Origin: Flagellimonas amphidinii
GTDB taxonomy: Bacteria; Bacteroidota; Bacteroidia; Flavobacteriales; Flavobacteriaceae
Reading direction: 5' to 3'
Assembly (NCBI RefSeq): GCF_013090115.1
Contig: NZ_JABFNN010000028.1
Location: forward strand, 1-48,636
DNA length: 48,636 nucleotides
The notes under the pieces are model-generated. The model worked only from the letters and a program-made list of their open reading frames with translations. It searched no databases and had not been told where the DNA came from. Of the stretch, positions 27,258 to 35,371 are shown one piece after another. How positions within the stretch are numbered: the first letter of the stretch is position 1; each line of letters starts with the position of its first letter. Made by a program: the position numbers and the translations under genes.

Positions 27258-28580
27258 TTAGCTGTATGCTTCCTTAACAAAGTCTTCGTAATTGACTTCT
27301 TTTACCTTAAGGTTAGCTTTTTCTTTATAAAGATCCAGCAATTTTTGACTCATCAATTGTTCAGAAAGTCTTTTTACTTCATCCTGATTGCCCAGAACTC
27401 GGTTTGCAATGTTTTCCAACTCTTCCTCTTTGGGGTCAAGATGACCGTATTGGGCCATTTGCGATTTGATAAAACCTTTGGCAAACTCTTTCAATTCATC
27501 CAATTGTACCTGAAGGTCATTTTCTCTGATGATTTTACCTTCAATAAGTTGGTAACGAAGTCCTTTTTCGGATTTTTCAAACTCTTCGCTGGCCTCATCA
27601 TCAGACAACATTTTTTCACCACTTATTTGAATCCATTTTTTTAGGAATTCTGAAGGAAGTTGGAACTTGGTTTCGTCAATCAACCTTTCTGTAATGTCAT
27701 TCAGCAATTTTTGATCAGATTGTTGCTCAAATTGCTTTTCAGAGTCTTCCTTGATTTTGTCTTTCAATTCTTTTTCTGAAGAAACATTGTCTTTTCCGAA
27801 TAATTTATCGAATAACTCTTGATCTAAAGTTGCAGGTTGGCGCTCATTGATTTCTTCAATGGTGAAAGTTACGTCGATATTCAATTTTTCAGCTTTTTCG
27901 CGATCAATGCCCAAAGCACTTGAAAGTAGGTAATCTTCTTTGAAAAGACCTTTGGTCTTCAATGTCACGGATTCCCCAACTTTTTTGCCCGCCAAAATAT
28001 CCAAAGCTTTTTTGCTTTTGATTTTCTCAAGCTCTATTGTGGTTTTGTGGTCTATTTCTTCTGATTCGTCAGCAAAGAAACCAGTAATTTCATCCAATTT
28101 TCCAACTTCAGTTTTGGAAACCAATTTCCCATACTGTTTTTGGATGCGTTCCACTTGTTCATCAACCATTTTTTTGTCTGCAACAATTTTATATTGGGTT
28201 ACAGCTTTTTTAGTCTTTAGCTTGACATCAAAATTTGGAGCGAGGCCCAATTCAAACTCAAAATCAAGGATATCGCTGTCCCAATCAAAATTTTCCTGTT
28301 GTTTTGGTAGTGGATTGCCCAAAACATCTAATTTTTCTTCGGTTAGATATTTGTTTAAGTTGTCCTGCAACAGCTTGTTTACTTCATCTACTAAAACAGC
28401 TTTTCCATACTGTTTTTTAATAAGGCCCATGGGAACCTGTCCTTTTCTAAATCCAGGAATATTGGCTTGTTTTCTGTAATCCTTTAGGATATTGTCAACC
28501 TTCTCTTGGTAATCTTCTTTGCTGATGGCAACTTTTACCACTGCATTTAACTCATCAATCTGCTCTTTGGTAATATTCAT
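27258..28580 (-). CDS. tig: Trigger factor, ribosome-associated chaperone
   Basis: The 440-residue product has the N-terminal ribosome-binding domain with the signature-loop-like PGFRKGQVPMGLIKKQYG (about 42-59), a central region in the FKBP-like domain position (about 150-245) and a long helical C-terminal chaperone arm. The central domain is diverged, as in other Bacteroidota, so peptidyl-prolyl isomerase activity is not certain. It folds nascent chains as they leave the ribosome. It is followed by clpP and clpX, the classic order, but a strong terminator stands between tig and clpP. A Bacteroidota promoter lies 32 bases upstream. Confidence 0.94.
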   Translation of the reverse strand: MNITKEQIDELNAVVKVAISKEDYQEKVDNILKDYRKQANIPGFRKGQVPMGLIKKQYGKAVLVDEVNKLLQDNLNKYLTEEKLDVLGNPLPKQQENFDWDSDILDFEFELGLAPNFDVKLKTKKAVTQYKIVADKKMVDEQVERIQKQYGKLVSKTEVGKLDEITGFFADESEEIDHKTTIELEKIKSKKALDILAGKKVGESVTLKTKGLFKEDYLLSSALGIDREKAEKLNIDVTFTIEEINERQPATLDQELFDKLFGKDNVSSEKELKDKIKEDSEKQFEQQSDQKLLNDITERLIDETKFQLPSEFLKKWIQISGEKMLSDDEASEEFEKSEKGLRYQLIEGKIIRENDLQVQLDELKEFAKGFIKSQMAQYGHLDPKEEELENIANRVLGNQDEVKRLSEQLMSQKLLDLYKEKANLKVKEVNYEDFVKEAYS

Positions 28581-28611
28581 CTTAACCTATTTGCTATTCA
28601 AAAATGGGTGG

Positions 28612-28642
28612 CAAAAGTAATGTATTTTATGTTTGACAGCAA
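28612..28642 (-). promoter_or_regulatory. Bacteroidota-type promoter of tig
   Basis: On the minus strand TTG (28640-28642) and TACTTTTG (28612-28619) are separated by 20 bases. This matches the -33 TTG / -7 TAnnTTTG pattern of the primary sigma factor in this phylum, and stands about 31 bases from the ATG. Confidence 0.6.
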
Positions 28643-28677
28643 CTTTTTAAAGTGTTGAATGTCAACAATAATAGAAT

Positions 28678-29022
28678 CTACTCATCCTGTTTCAAAATGC
28701 TATGGAGAATGGATTGCAAAATGGATAATAAAAGGCTGAAAAGTATGGCCCACCATATACTTGTTACTTCAAAACCTGAAATAAAGTGTGCGGCAATAAG
28801 AATGATGATCGCATTGATGACCAACAAGAAAAGCCCTAAACTAAGTATGGTAATAGGCAAGGTTAAAATGACCAAGATGGGTTTGACCAAAAAGTTGAGC
28901 AAGCTCAATACAACTGCAACAATTATGGCAGTTACCATGGTATCCACACCAACCCCTGGCAATAAGTAGGATAGGATAATTACTGCAAGGGCATTCAGCA
29001 AAAGTCTTAAGATTAATTTCAT
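28678..29022 (-). CDS. Phage holin family / PF04020-like membrane protein with four TM segments
   Basis: The 114-residue product is nearly all hydrophobic, with four helices (about 5-22, 28-47, 50-75 and 82-107) and the conserved blocks LPGVGVDTM, LNFLVKPILVILTLPITI and LGLFLLVINAIII. This is the family named after mycobacteriophage holins, but most members are ordinary chromosomal inner-membrane proteins of unknown role. Nothing phage-like surrounds it. Confidence 0.82.
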   Translation of the reverse strand: MKLILRLLLNALAVIILSYLLPGVGVDTMVTAIIVAVVLSLLNFLVKPILVILTLPITILSLGLFLLVINAIIILIAAHFISGFEVTSIWWAILFSLLLSILQSILHSILKQDE

Positions 29023-29040
29023 AGGTTGAGTTTTTGATAA

Positions 29041-29067
29041 TAAAGAAAGGCACCATTAAGGTGCCTT
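29041..29067 (-). terminator. Terminator of the SGNH lipoprotein gene
   Basis: The perfect 8-base-pair stem AAGGCACC/GGTGCCTT (29047-29067, loop of 5) is followed on the minus strand by a T-rich stretch. It lies 23 bases after the stop of the SGNH gene. Confidence 0.75.
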
Positions 29068-29089
29068 CAAGATAGGAAATAATGTTTGT

Positions 29090-30589
29090 TTAGTTAATGT
29101 ACAATCCAGTATAATCCAAAGGATTTACCCCTGGAAGGTTGGATCCGTACTTAGCGTTTATGGCTGCAACAAATGCATTGGCCAATATGGCATATCCTCT
29201 AGGAGCTGGATGTACACCATCCAATGAGAAACCACCTCCGGTAGCGAAGGTTGCGGTTACCACACTTCCATCAGTTTGCTGAAAACCAGTTGTTCTTAGT
29301 TCATTCAATAGTGCATTGGCATCTACAAAAGCCAAGTCGTACGTTGTTGCCAATGCTTCAATGGTTTGATTATATGCTGTGAGTGCATTCTCAACAGCAG
29401 TTTGTTCTTCGGGTGTAAGTACCCACTGATCTGCCAAAGGTATCGCGACTCCATTTATGGAGGTGGGATCCAATGGATTGGCCAATGTGCCGATAAAAGA
29501 ACTTGAGGTCAATACCATTAAATCATCAGCGGTGGCCTGTCTCATGTTGATCAATCCTGGGTCAACCCCGGTCAAATCCGTTAAATCTTCATCCAAAATA
29601 ACCACAGCGTTGGTATCTCCAGCAGCAAAAGAAATAGTTCTTTTTGCCACTTCATCCGCATCTATAAGGCTGAAACTTTGTGCAAGCAATAACCCTTGGT
29701 TGTAAGCCGCGTAGGCTCCGTTGACAAGAGTGGCGGTTGCTTCATCAAGAGGTACTGGGTTATGTGGAACAGTTGTGAAATAAGGGATATCCTTCACATC
29801 TGGAATGTTTGCAATAACACCATCAGCACCATTAGCAGTCATTGTCTGTAAGATGGCATCTAAAGAGCCTGCAAAAACATTGGGGTCGGTAATATCATTT
29901 CTAGAGTAGGAAGCGGGATCTATGTTGCCTGTCTGATCCACACCTGACCCACCATTGGTGGCGTATAGTAGAATATCGTTGGCTCCTGCCCAAAGGGAAA
30001 AGAAACTAGCTCCTTGACCAGCTGCATCTCCGATTACAGTTGCGGTTTCGGAGGAGGAAAACCTTGCAAAGTATGGATTGGCCGTACCTAATGCAACACC
30101 AGCAACGCTACCGTAACCTGGGGCCAATAGCTCATAACTTTTAGATCCTGGGACTCCCATATTGTTAAAAGGGCCAGATAGTTTTGTTGAAATTTCTGTG
30201 GTTCCTTCACCAGAAACAGGAGTAGGTGCTGGGCCATCTGCCGTAAAGGCCAAGAAAAGCCTATTCCCAAGAACAGGGTTTCCTTGAAGGGTGGCGCCTC
30301 CTAAATTATCTGCCATAAAAGGTATTTCAAAAGCTCCCCCACCAGCTAGGGCAAAGTTGGATGCCAGCATATTTGGAAAAGAGGCTTCTTGTCCGGCAAT
30401 AAAGAGCGCATTGTCTGAAAACCCTGCCGTTAAGGAGTTTCCTATAGCTACATATTTTGTAAAATCCGCAGTTCCTGAAGTATATACTATGGGGTCCGGG
30501 TCTGGGGTGGTGTCAATTGGGGTATCATCTTCTTCGCATGCAATCAAGAATAAGCCTAAAAATGGAAGTAAGGCATACAACTTTTTCAT
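29090..30589 (-). CDS. SGNH/GDSL-hydrolase lipoprotein
   Basis: The 499-residue product has a type II signal peptide with lipobox LIAC (Cys18), followed by EEDD, an acidic run like the surface-export signal reported for Bacteroidota lipoproteins, so it may face the outside. The SGNH core shows block I AIGNSLTAG (about 48-56, GNS in place of GDS), a block-III-like GANDILL (about 195-201) and block V DGVHPAPRGY (about 465-474) with the catalytic Asp and His. Long inserts between blocks make it larger than a simple esterase. The substrate is unknown; acetyl or lipid esters are typical. It has its own terminator. Confidence 0.85.
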   Translation of the reverse strand: MKKLYALLPFLGLFLIACEEDDTPIDTTPDPDPIVYTSGTADFTKYVAIGNSLTAGFSDNALFIAGQEASFPNMLASNFALAGGGAFEIPFMADNLGGATLQGNPVLGNRLFLAFTADGPAPTPVSGEGTTEISTKLSGPFNNMGVPGSKSYELLAPGYGSVAGVALGTANPYFARFSSSETATVIGDAAGQGASFFSLWAGANDILLYATNGGSGVDQTGNIDPASYSRNDITDPNVFAGSLDAILQTMTANGADGVIANIPDVKDIPYFTTVPHNPVPLDEATATLVNGAYAAYNQGLLLAQSFSLIDADEVAKRTISFAAGDTNAVVILDEDLTDLTGVDPGLINMRQATADDLMVLTSSSFIGTLANPLDPTSINGVAIPLADQWVLTPEEQTAVENALTAYNQTIEALATTYDLAFVDANALLNELRTTGFQQTDGSVVTATFATGGGFSLDGVHPAPRGYAILANAFVAAINAKYGSNLPGVNPLDYTGLYIN

Positions 30590-30723
30590 ATCTGAAATCT
30601 ATTTGAGTTAGTTTAAGTTAAATTTATAGTTAAACCAGTATTAACCAAAACTAGGTCAAATTTGTCATTCAGACAATAAAATGGGTAAAAAAATTATGCA
30701 TGCATAATAAAATAACCCTAAAA

Positions 30724-31494
30724 TTATGAATTTAGAAAGTGAAGTGCTTTTTCAAAAAACTGTTTTGGATTTTCTGCGTGTAGCCAATGTCCGGCATTAT
30801 CCACTGTTTCAATCTGTGCGCTGGGAAAATGTTTTTTGATATTTGGATAGTCATTTTCCATAATATATTCAGACCGGTCGCCACGTAAGAATAGGGTAGG
30901 GCCATCATATGTAGCATTAGCTTGAATATTTTCCCCGATTTCTTCCATTTTGTCCTTCAATACATCCAAATTGAATCGCAATCCCAACTTTCCAGTTTCC
31001 ACCCAAAAAAGGTTTTTCAACAAGAACTGACGTATACCAAAGTTGTTGAGGTGTTGGGAAAGTATTTCGTCTGCCTGTTTTCTGCTGTTGATTTGGTCGA
31101 AATCCAATTGTAACAAAGCATCAATAATAGATTGATGATGTGGAGGATAAAATTTAGGGGCTATATCTGCAACTATGAGTTTCTTGATCAGCTCTGGATG
31201 AGAGGTGGATAGTTGCATTGCAGTTTTTCCACCCATGGAGTGACCCAAGACAAATACGTTTTTAAGATTGTAATGATGCGTATAATGCACAATGTCTTCG
31301 CTCAGAAAATCATAGTCAAAATCTACGGTGTGAAAACTTTTACCGTGATTACGTTGATCAATAAGATGGACTTGAAGCCCATTCGCCGCAAATTGGGAGC
31401 CTAATGTCTTCCAGTTGTCCGACATCCCTAAAAATCCATGTAGTATGAGCAATGGTTGACCTTCTCCAATAATTTTTGAATGTAGTAGTTCCAT
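30724..31494 (-). CDS. Alpha/beta fold hydrolase, YbfF-like esterase
   Basis: The 256-residue product is a compact cytoplasmic alpha/beta hydrolase: oxyanion block LHGFLGMSDNW (about 18-28), DQRNHGKS (about 46-53), nucleophile elbow GHSMGG (about 83-88) and DNAGHWLHAENP (about 234-245) carrying the catalytic His. Its layout fits YbfF-type acyl esterases. The start codon overlaps the pdxJ stop by one base (TAATG), so translation is probably coupled. A role in vitamin B6 metabolism does not follow from this. Confidence 0.85.
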   Translation of the reverse strand: MELLHSKIIGEGQPLLILHGFLGMSDNWKTLGSQFAANGLQVHLIDQRNHGKSFHTVDFDYDFLSEDIVHYTHHYNLKNVFVLGHSMGGKTAMQLSTSHPELIKKLIVADIAPKFYPPHHQSIIDALLQLDFDQINSRKQADEILSQHLNNFGIRQFLLKNLFWVETGKLGLRFNLDVLKDKMEEIGENIQANATYDGPTLFLRGDRSEYIMENDYPNIKKHFPSAQIETVDNAGHWLHAENPKQFFEKALHFLNS

Positions 31495-32210
31495 TATTTC
31501 AATCGGTGTCTGTACATGTTGATTACATTTTCCAATCCAAGATAAATGGATTCACAGATAAGCGCATGGCCAATGGACACCTCCAGAAGATTTGGAATGT
31601 TTTCCTTGAAGTATTTGATGTTTTCCAAGCTTAAATCATGTCCTGCGTTTATGCCCAATCCTAATTCTGAAGCCTTTTTGGCTGCATCAATAAAAGGTTG
31701 GATGCTGGTTTCTTTTTCTCCTTGGGCAAATTTTTGCGCAAAACTTTCGGTATATAATTCAATTCTATCGGTTCCGGTTAGGGCAGCTGCTTCTACCATT
31801 GCTACATCTGGGTCTACAAATATGGAAGTTCGTATTCCGTTGTCTTTAAAGGTTTGGATGACATCAATCAAAAAAACTTTATGTTTTACGGTATCCCAGC
31901 CTGCGTTTGAGGTAATGGCATCCTCAGCGTCCGGGACTAAAGTTACCTGGGTAGGTTTAACTTCCAGTACTAAGTCAATGAATTTGGGAATCGGATTTCC
32001 TTCTATATTGAATTCAGTAGTGACAACATTTTTCAAATCCCGAGCATCTTGATAGCGAATATGTCGCTCATCTGGCCTTGGGTGAATGGTTATGCCTTGG
32101 GCTCCAAATGATTCTATATCTCTGGATGAAGTGATTAAGTTTGGCATATTGCCGCCCCTTGAATTTCTTAGGGTTGCCAATTTGTTAATATTAACACTCA
32201 GTTTTGTCAT
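31494..32210 (-). CDS. pdxJ: Pyridoxine 5'-phosphate synthase PdxJ
   Basis: The product condenses 1-deoxy-D-xylulose 5-phosphate with 3-amino-2-oxopropyl phosphate to form pyridoxine 5'-phosphate, the last step of the DXP-dependent vitamin B6 route. The 238 residues start LSVNINKLATLRNSRGG and contain the TIHPRPDERHI, EFNIEGNP, LVPDAEDAITSNAGWD and NAGHDLSLENI blocks of the PdxJ barrel. I use the ATG at 32210, which fits the family; an upstream in-frame ATG would add 13 residues not seen in relatives. On the minus strand TATTTTTG (32230-32237) fits a -7 promoter element 19 bases upstream. Confidence 0.96.
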   Translation of the reverse strand: MTKLSVNINKLATLRNSRGGNMPNLITSSRDIESFGAQGITIHPRPDERHIRYQDARDLKNVVTTEFNIEGNPIPKFIDLVLEVKPTQVTLVPDAEDAITSNAGWDTVKHKVFLIDVIQTFKDNGIRTSIFVDPDVAMVEAAALTGTDRIELYTESFAQKFAQGEKETSIQPFIDAAKKASELGLGINAGHDLSLENIKYFKENIPNLLEVSIGHALICESIYLGLENVINMYRHRLK

Positions 32211-32295
32211 GAAGTTAATTTTAGAAAGGCAAAAATAGGAATTAGGCACGCCTTTTGCGATTTAAAATTAGTATTTTGCACCCATTAGTTAGATT

Positions 32296-32952
32296 ATGCA
32301 GATTCAGAATCAAATCATAACAACAGTACCTGTTTTTGAGGTTTCGGAAACCTTGGAAGAGGTAATTCGTTTTTTTGAGGAGACCACTTTTTCCCATGTA
32401 GGTGTCACAGAAAATGGCATATATATAGGATTGCTCTCTGAGAATGATTTGGCCTGTTTTGAACCGGAAAAGAAAATCGAGGATTTTAGATTTGAACTAG
32501 AAGCCTTTTTTGTGACCAAAGAAACTTCTTGGTTGGATGTGCTTGAAATGTTTTCTAGAAATGAGGCCAATATTCTGCCGATTATAGACGAGAATCATGT
32601 TCTTGTTGGATATTATGATTTGGAAGATATTGTAAGTGTTTTTATAGATACTCCATTTTTTAAAGAACCAGGGGCCATTCTTGTAATTTCTACTGGGATA
32701 AAAGATTACTCATTCAGTGAGATCGCTCAAATTGTAGAAAGCAACAACGCAAGATTATTGGGCGCATTTATCACAGATTCCCAAAATGATGTGGTCCAGA
32801 TTACCCTAAAAATAGGCACACAAAGCCTAAATGAGGTTGCTCAAACCTTCAGAAGGTATAACTACACCATTGTTTTTGGTAATAGTGATGACCAATTCTT
32901 GGAAGATTTGAAACAACGATCCGACTACTTGGAAAAATACCTTAACGTTTAG
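32296..32952 (+). CDS. CBS-domain protein with ACT-like C-terminus
   Basis: The 218-residue product has two CBS motifs in the first 125 residues (TFSHVGVTENGIYIGLLSENDL and EANILPIIDENHVLVGYYDLEDI, given here by their ends) and a C-terminal segment (about 140-210) with the layout of an ACT-like domain (GAILVISTGIKDYSFSEIAQIV). CBS pairs commonly bind adenine nucleotides. It precedes nadK by 1 base, a pairing seen in many Bacteroidota, so a regulatory link to NADP supply is plausible but unproven. Confidence 0.88.
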   Translation: MQIQNQIITTVPVFEVSETLEEVIRFFEETTFSHVGVTENGIYIGLLSENDLACFEPEKKIEDFRFELEAFFVTKETSWLDVLEMFSRNEANILPIIDENHVLVGYYDLEDIVSVFIDTPFFKEPGAILVISTGIKDYSFSEIAQIVESNNARLLGAFITDSQNDVVQITLKIGTQSLNEVAQTFRRYNYTIVFGNSDDQFLEDLKQRSDYLEKYLNV

Positions 32953-32953
32953 C

Positions 32954-33835
32954 ATGAAAGTTGCCATTTACGGCCTCGCTTTTCAAGAAGAGGACACTAG
33001 ATATTTAAAAGAGCTCTTGGATGAGTTTAAACATGTTGGTGCCGTTATCTTTTTGGAAAATGAGTTCAGCAACAAAGTTTCACAGTACATTCCAGAATAC
33101 AAACATGGTACTTTTACCCAAAGCGAAGGCTTGGATTCTTCGTTTGGGATGTTTGTGAGCTTTGGAGGAGATGGTACTATGTTGAGGGCGGTTACCTATG
33201 TAAAGGATTTAGGGATTCCCATAGTTGGTGTAAATACGGGAAGGTTAGGTTTTTTGTCCACTTTTAAAAAAGAGGATGTGCGTAAATTGGTTACTGAGTT
33301 TAAAGCAGGGCATTACAAAGTAGAGGAGCGGACACTGGTAGAGGTAGAACTAAATTCTGATTTGGATGAATTTGAAGATTTGAACTTTGCCTTGAATGAA
33401 ATTACAGTGAGCAGAAAAGATACTACTTCCATGATTACAGTGGAAACTTATTTGAATGATGAGTATTTGACGTCTTATTGGGCAGATGGTCTTATAGTAT
33501 CTACGCCCACAGGATCTACTGGTTATTCGTTAAGTTGTGGTGGGCCGGTAATAGCTCCTACAGCAAAATCTCTGGTGTTGACCCCAATTGCACCACATAA
33601 CTTAAATGCACGTCCGTTGGTCATTGCCGATGATACCCAAATACGATTAAAAGTTTCCGGAAGGGAGCAGACACATTTGGTTTCTTTGGATTCAAGAATT
33701 GCTGCTATACCTAATGGTAAGGAAATCAAAATAAGAAAATCTGACTTTACCATTAAAATGATAGAATATAAATCAGAAAGTTTCTTGAAAACGCTTCGTA
33801 ATAAATTGCTTTGGGGTGAAGATATGCGCAATTAA
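32954..33835 (+). CDS. nadK: NAD kinase
   Basis: The 293-residue product contains the GGDG motif in SFGGDGTMLRAV (about 71-80), VNTGRLGFLS (about 95-104), the NE block FALNEITVSR and the substrate loop DGLIVSTPTGSTGYSLSCGGP (positions about 179-199, shown by its ends). It phosphorylates NAD to NADP in the cytoplasm. It starts 1 base after the CBS gene and heads a forward run toward uppS and bamA. Confidence 0.96.
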   Translation: MKVAIYGLAFQEEDTRYLKELLDEFKHVGAVIFLENEFSNKVSQYIPEYKHGTFTQSEGLDSSFGMFVSFGGDGTMLRAVTYVKDLGIPIVGVNTGRLGFLSTFKKEDVRKLVTEFKAGHYKVEERTLVEVELNSDLDEFEDLNFALNEITVSRKDTTSMITVETYLNDEYLTSYWADGLIVSTPTGSTGYSLSCGGPVIAPTAKSLVLTPIAPHNLNARPLVIADDTQIRLKVSGREQTHLVSLDSRIAAIPNGKEIKIRKSDFTIKMIEYKSESFLKTLRNKLLWGEDMRN

Positions 33836-33945
33836 ACTTTTCAAAACAATAAAAAGGACTAAAAACTGTTTAACAAAGGAGAACATGCATAACAGTACAT
33901 CTATAGACCTTCCTTTACTCTAAACTTGTGTAATTTTTGGATAAT

Positions 33946-34629
33946 ATGCGGATAGTTTTGGCTATTTTTCTGTGTTGTGTGTTCAAAGTTGGTGCCCAGA
34001 CTTATGAAATTGGCATTTTTGCTGGTGGAACCAATATGATAGGTGATGTAGGCCGAACCAATTTTATCCTACCCTCAGGTCCTGCCTTCGGAGGAATTTT
34101 TAAATGGAACAAGAGTAAAAGGTATGCTTGGCGTGCCAGTGTTTTATATGGTAATTTTACTGCAGACGATTCCAAATCAAGCAAATCTTCCAGACAACAA
34201 AGAGGTTATGTGGTCGATAATTCCATTTTGGAGACCTCTTTAGGGATAGAATTCAACTATGTTGAATATAATCTTCACAAACTCGGACCAGCTTTTACCC
34301 CTTATCTTTACACGGGTTTAACGTATTTTAGGTACGATTTCAATTATTTTGATGCCCTTCAATTGCAGGATATTAACCAAAAAGAAGGTAGTTTTGCAAT
34401 TCCAATGACGGTTGGGGCTAAATATCGGTTAAATCAATTCTTGATTCTTGGTGCCGAAATTGGGGCTAGATATACCTTTACGGATAATTTGGATGCAAGC
34501 AATCCTGAAGGTTCCAATTTTGAGCAATTTAGATTCGGTAATATATTGAGCGATGACTGGTATGTCTTTACAGGTTTTACTTTAACGTATACCTTTGGAC
34601 GCAGGCCCTGCCAGGATTGTTTTCAATAA
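33946..34629 (+). CDS. DUF6089 family outer-membrane protein
   Basis: The 227-residue product has a signal peptide (about 1-17, ending VGAQ) and strand-rich sequence starting TYEIGIFAGGTNMIGDVGR, the mark of the DUF6089 family. Several amphipathic strands (FTPYLYTGLTYFRYDF, MTVGAKYRL, WYVFTGFTLTYTFGRR) suggest a beta-barrel in the outer membrane. The function is unknown. I use the ATG at 33946; a TTG nine bases upstream is possible. It directly precedes uppS with one base between, and the order DUF6089-uppS-bamA is conserved in this phylum. Confidence 0.88.
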   Translation: MRIVLAIFLCCVFKVGAQTYEIGIFAGGTNMIGDVGRTNFILPSGPAFGGIFKWNKSKRYAWRASVLYGNFTADDSKSSKSSRQQRGYVVDNSILETSLGIEFNYVEYNLHKLGPAFTPYLYTGLTYFRYDFNYFDALQLQDINQKEGSFAIPMTVGAKYRLNQFLILGAEIGARYTFTDNLDASNPEGSNFEQFRFGNILSDDWYVFTGFTLTYTFGRRPCQDCFQ

Positions 34630-34630
34630 A

Positions 34631-35371
34631 ATGTACACTTTAGAGAACGTAAACAAGGATAATCTTCCAAAACATATAGCCGTTATCATGGATGGTAACG
34701 GAAGATGGGCCAAGCAACGTGGCAAACTCAGAATTTTTGGTCATGAAAATGGTGTGGAGTCCGTTCGAAGGACTGTGGAGAGCTGTGCAAAACTCCAAAT
34801 TGAATATTTGACCCTTTACGCTTTTTCAACCGAAAACTGGAACAGGCCCAAATTGGAAGTGGAGACTTTAATGAAGCTTTTGGTGGCTTCATTACGTAAG
34901 GAATTGGAAACACTGAATAAGAACAATATTAAACTAGAGGCCATTGGAAAAATAGAAGCATTGCCATCAAAGGCCCAAAAAGAACTATCCGAGGTCATTT
35001 CAAAAACTTCAAAAAATACAGGAATGACACTCACATTAGCTTTGAGTTATGGGTCACGCGAAGAGATAAAATCAGCCGTGCAAGAGATAGCGCTCAAAGT
35101 TAAAAATAACATAATTTCACCTCAAAATATTGACGAAGCCGTTATTAATACTCATCTTTACACGCATCGCATGCCAGATGTGGACTTGCTTATTCGTACC
35201 AGCGGGGAACATAGGATAAGCAATTTTTTACTTTGGCAAATAGCGTACGCCGAATTGTATTTTATAGATATATTTTGGCCTGATTTTAGTGAGCATCATT
35301 TGGTAGAAGCAATATTAAGTTACCAAAATAGAGAACGACGATTTGGAAAAACAAGCGAACAACTTAATTAA
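34631..35371 (+). CDS. uppS: Undecaprenyl pyrophosphate synthase (isoprenyl transferase)
   Basis: The 246-residue product has the catalytic block HIAVIMDGNGRWAKQRG with Asp21, followed by LTLYAFSTENWNRP and, near the C-terminus, DLLIRTSGEHRISNFLLWQ and ELYFIDIFWPDF. These are all typical of cis-prenyl transferases that make the C55 carrier for peptidoglycan and O-antigen. I use the ATG at 34631, which fits the family start. The last 29 bases overlap the bamA reading frame. Confidence 0.96.
   Translation: MYTLENVNKDNLPKHIAVIMDGNGRWAKQRGKLRIFGHENGVESVRRTVESCAKLQIEYLTLYAFSTENWNRPKLEVETLMKLLVASLRKELETLNKNNIKLEAIGKIEALPSKAQKELSEVISKTSKNTGMTLTLALSYGSREEIKSAVQEIALKVKNNIISPQNIDEAVINTHLYTHRMPDVDLLIRTSGEHRISNFLLWQIAYAELYFIDIFWPDFSEHHLVEAILSYQNRERRFGKTSEQLN

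Noticed and set aside
28678..29022. Holin gene as a sign of a prophage
   Set aside because: The family is widespread in chromosomes and no phage gene is nearby.
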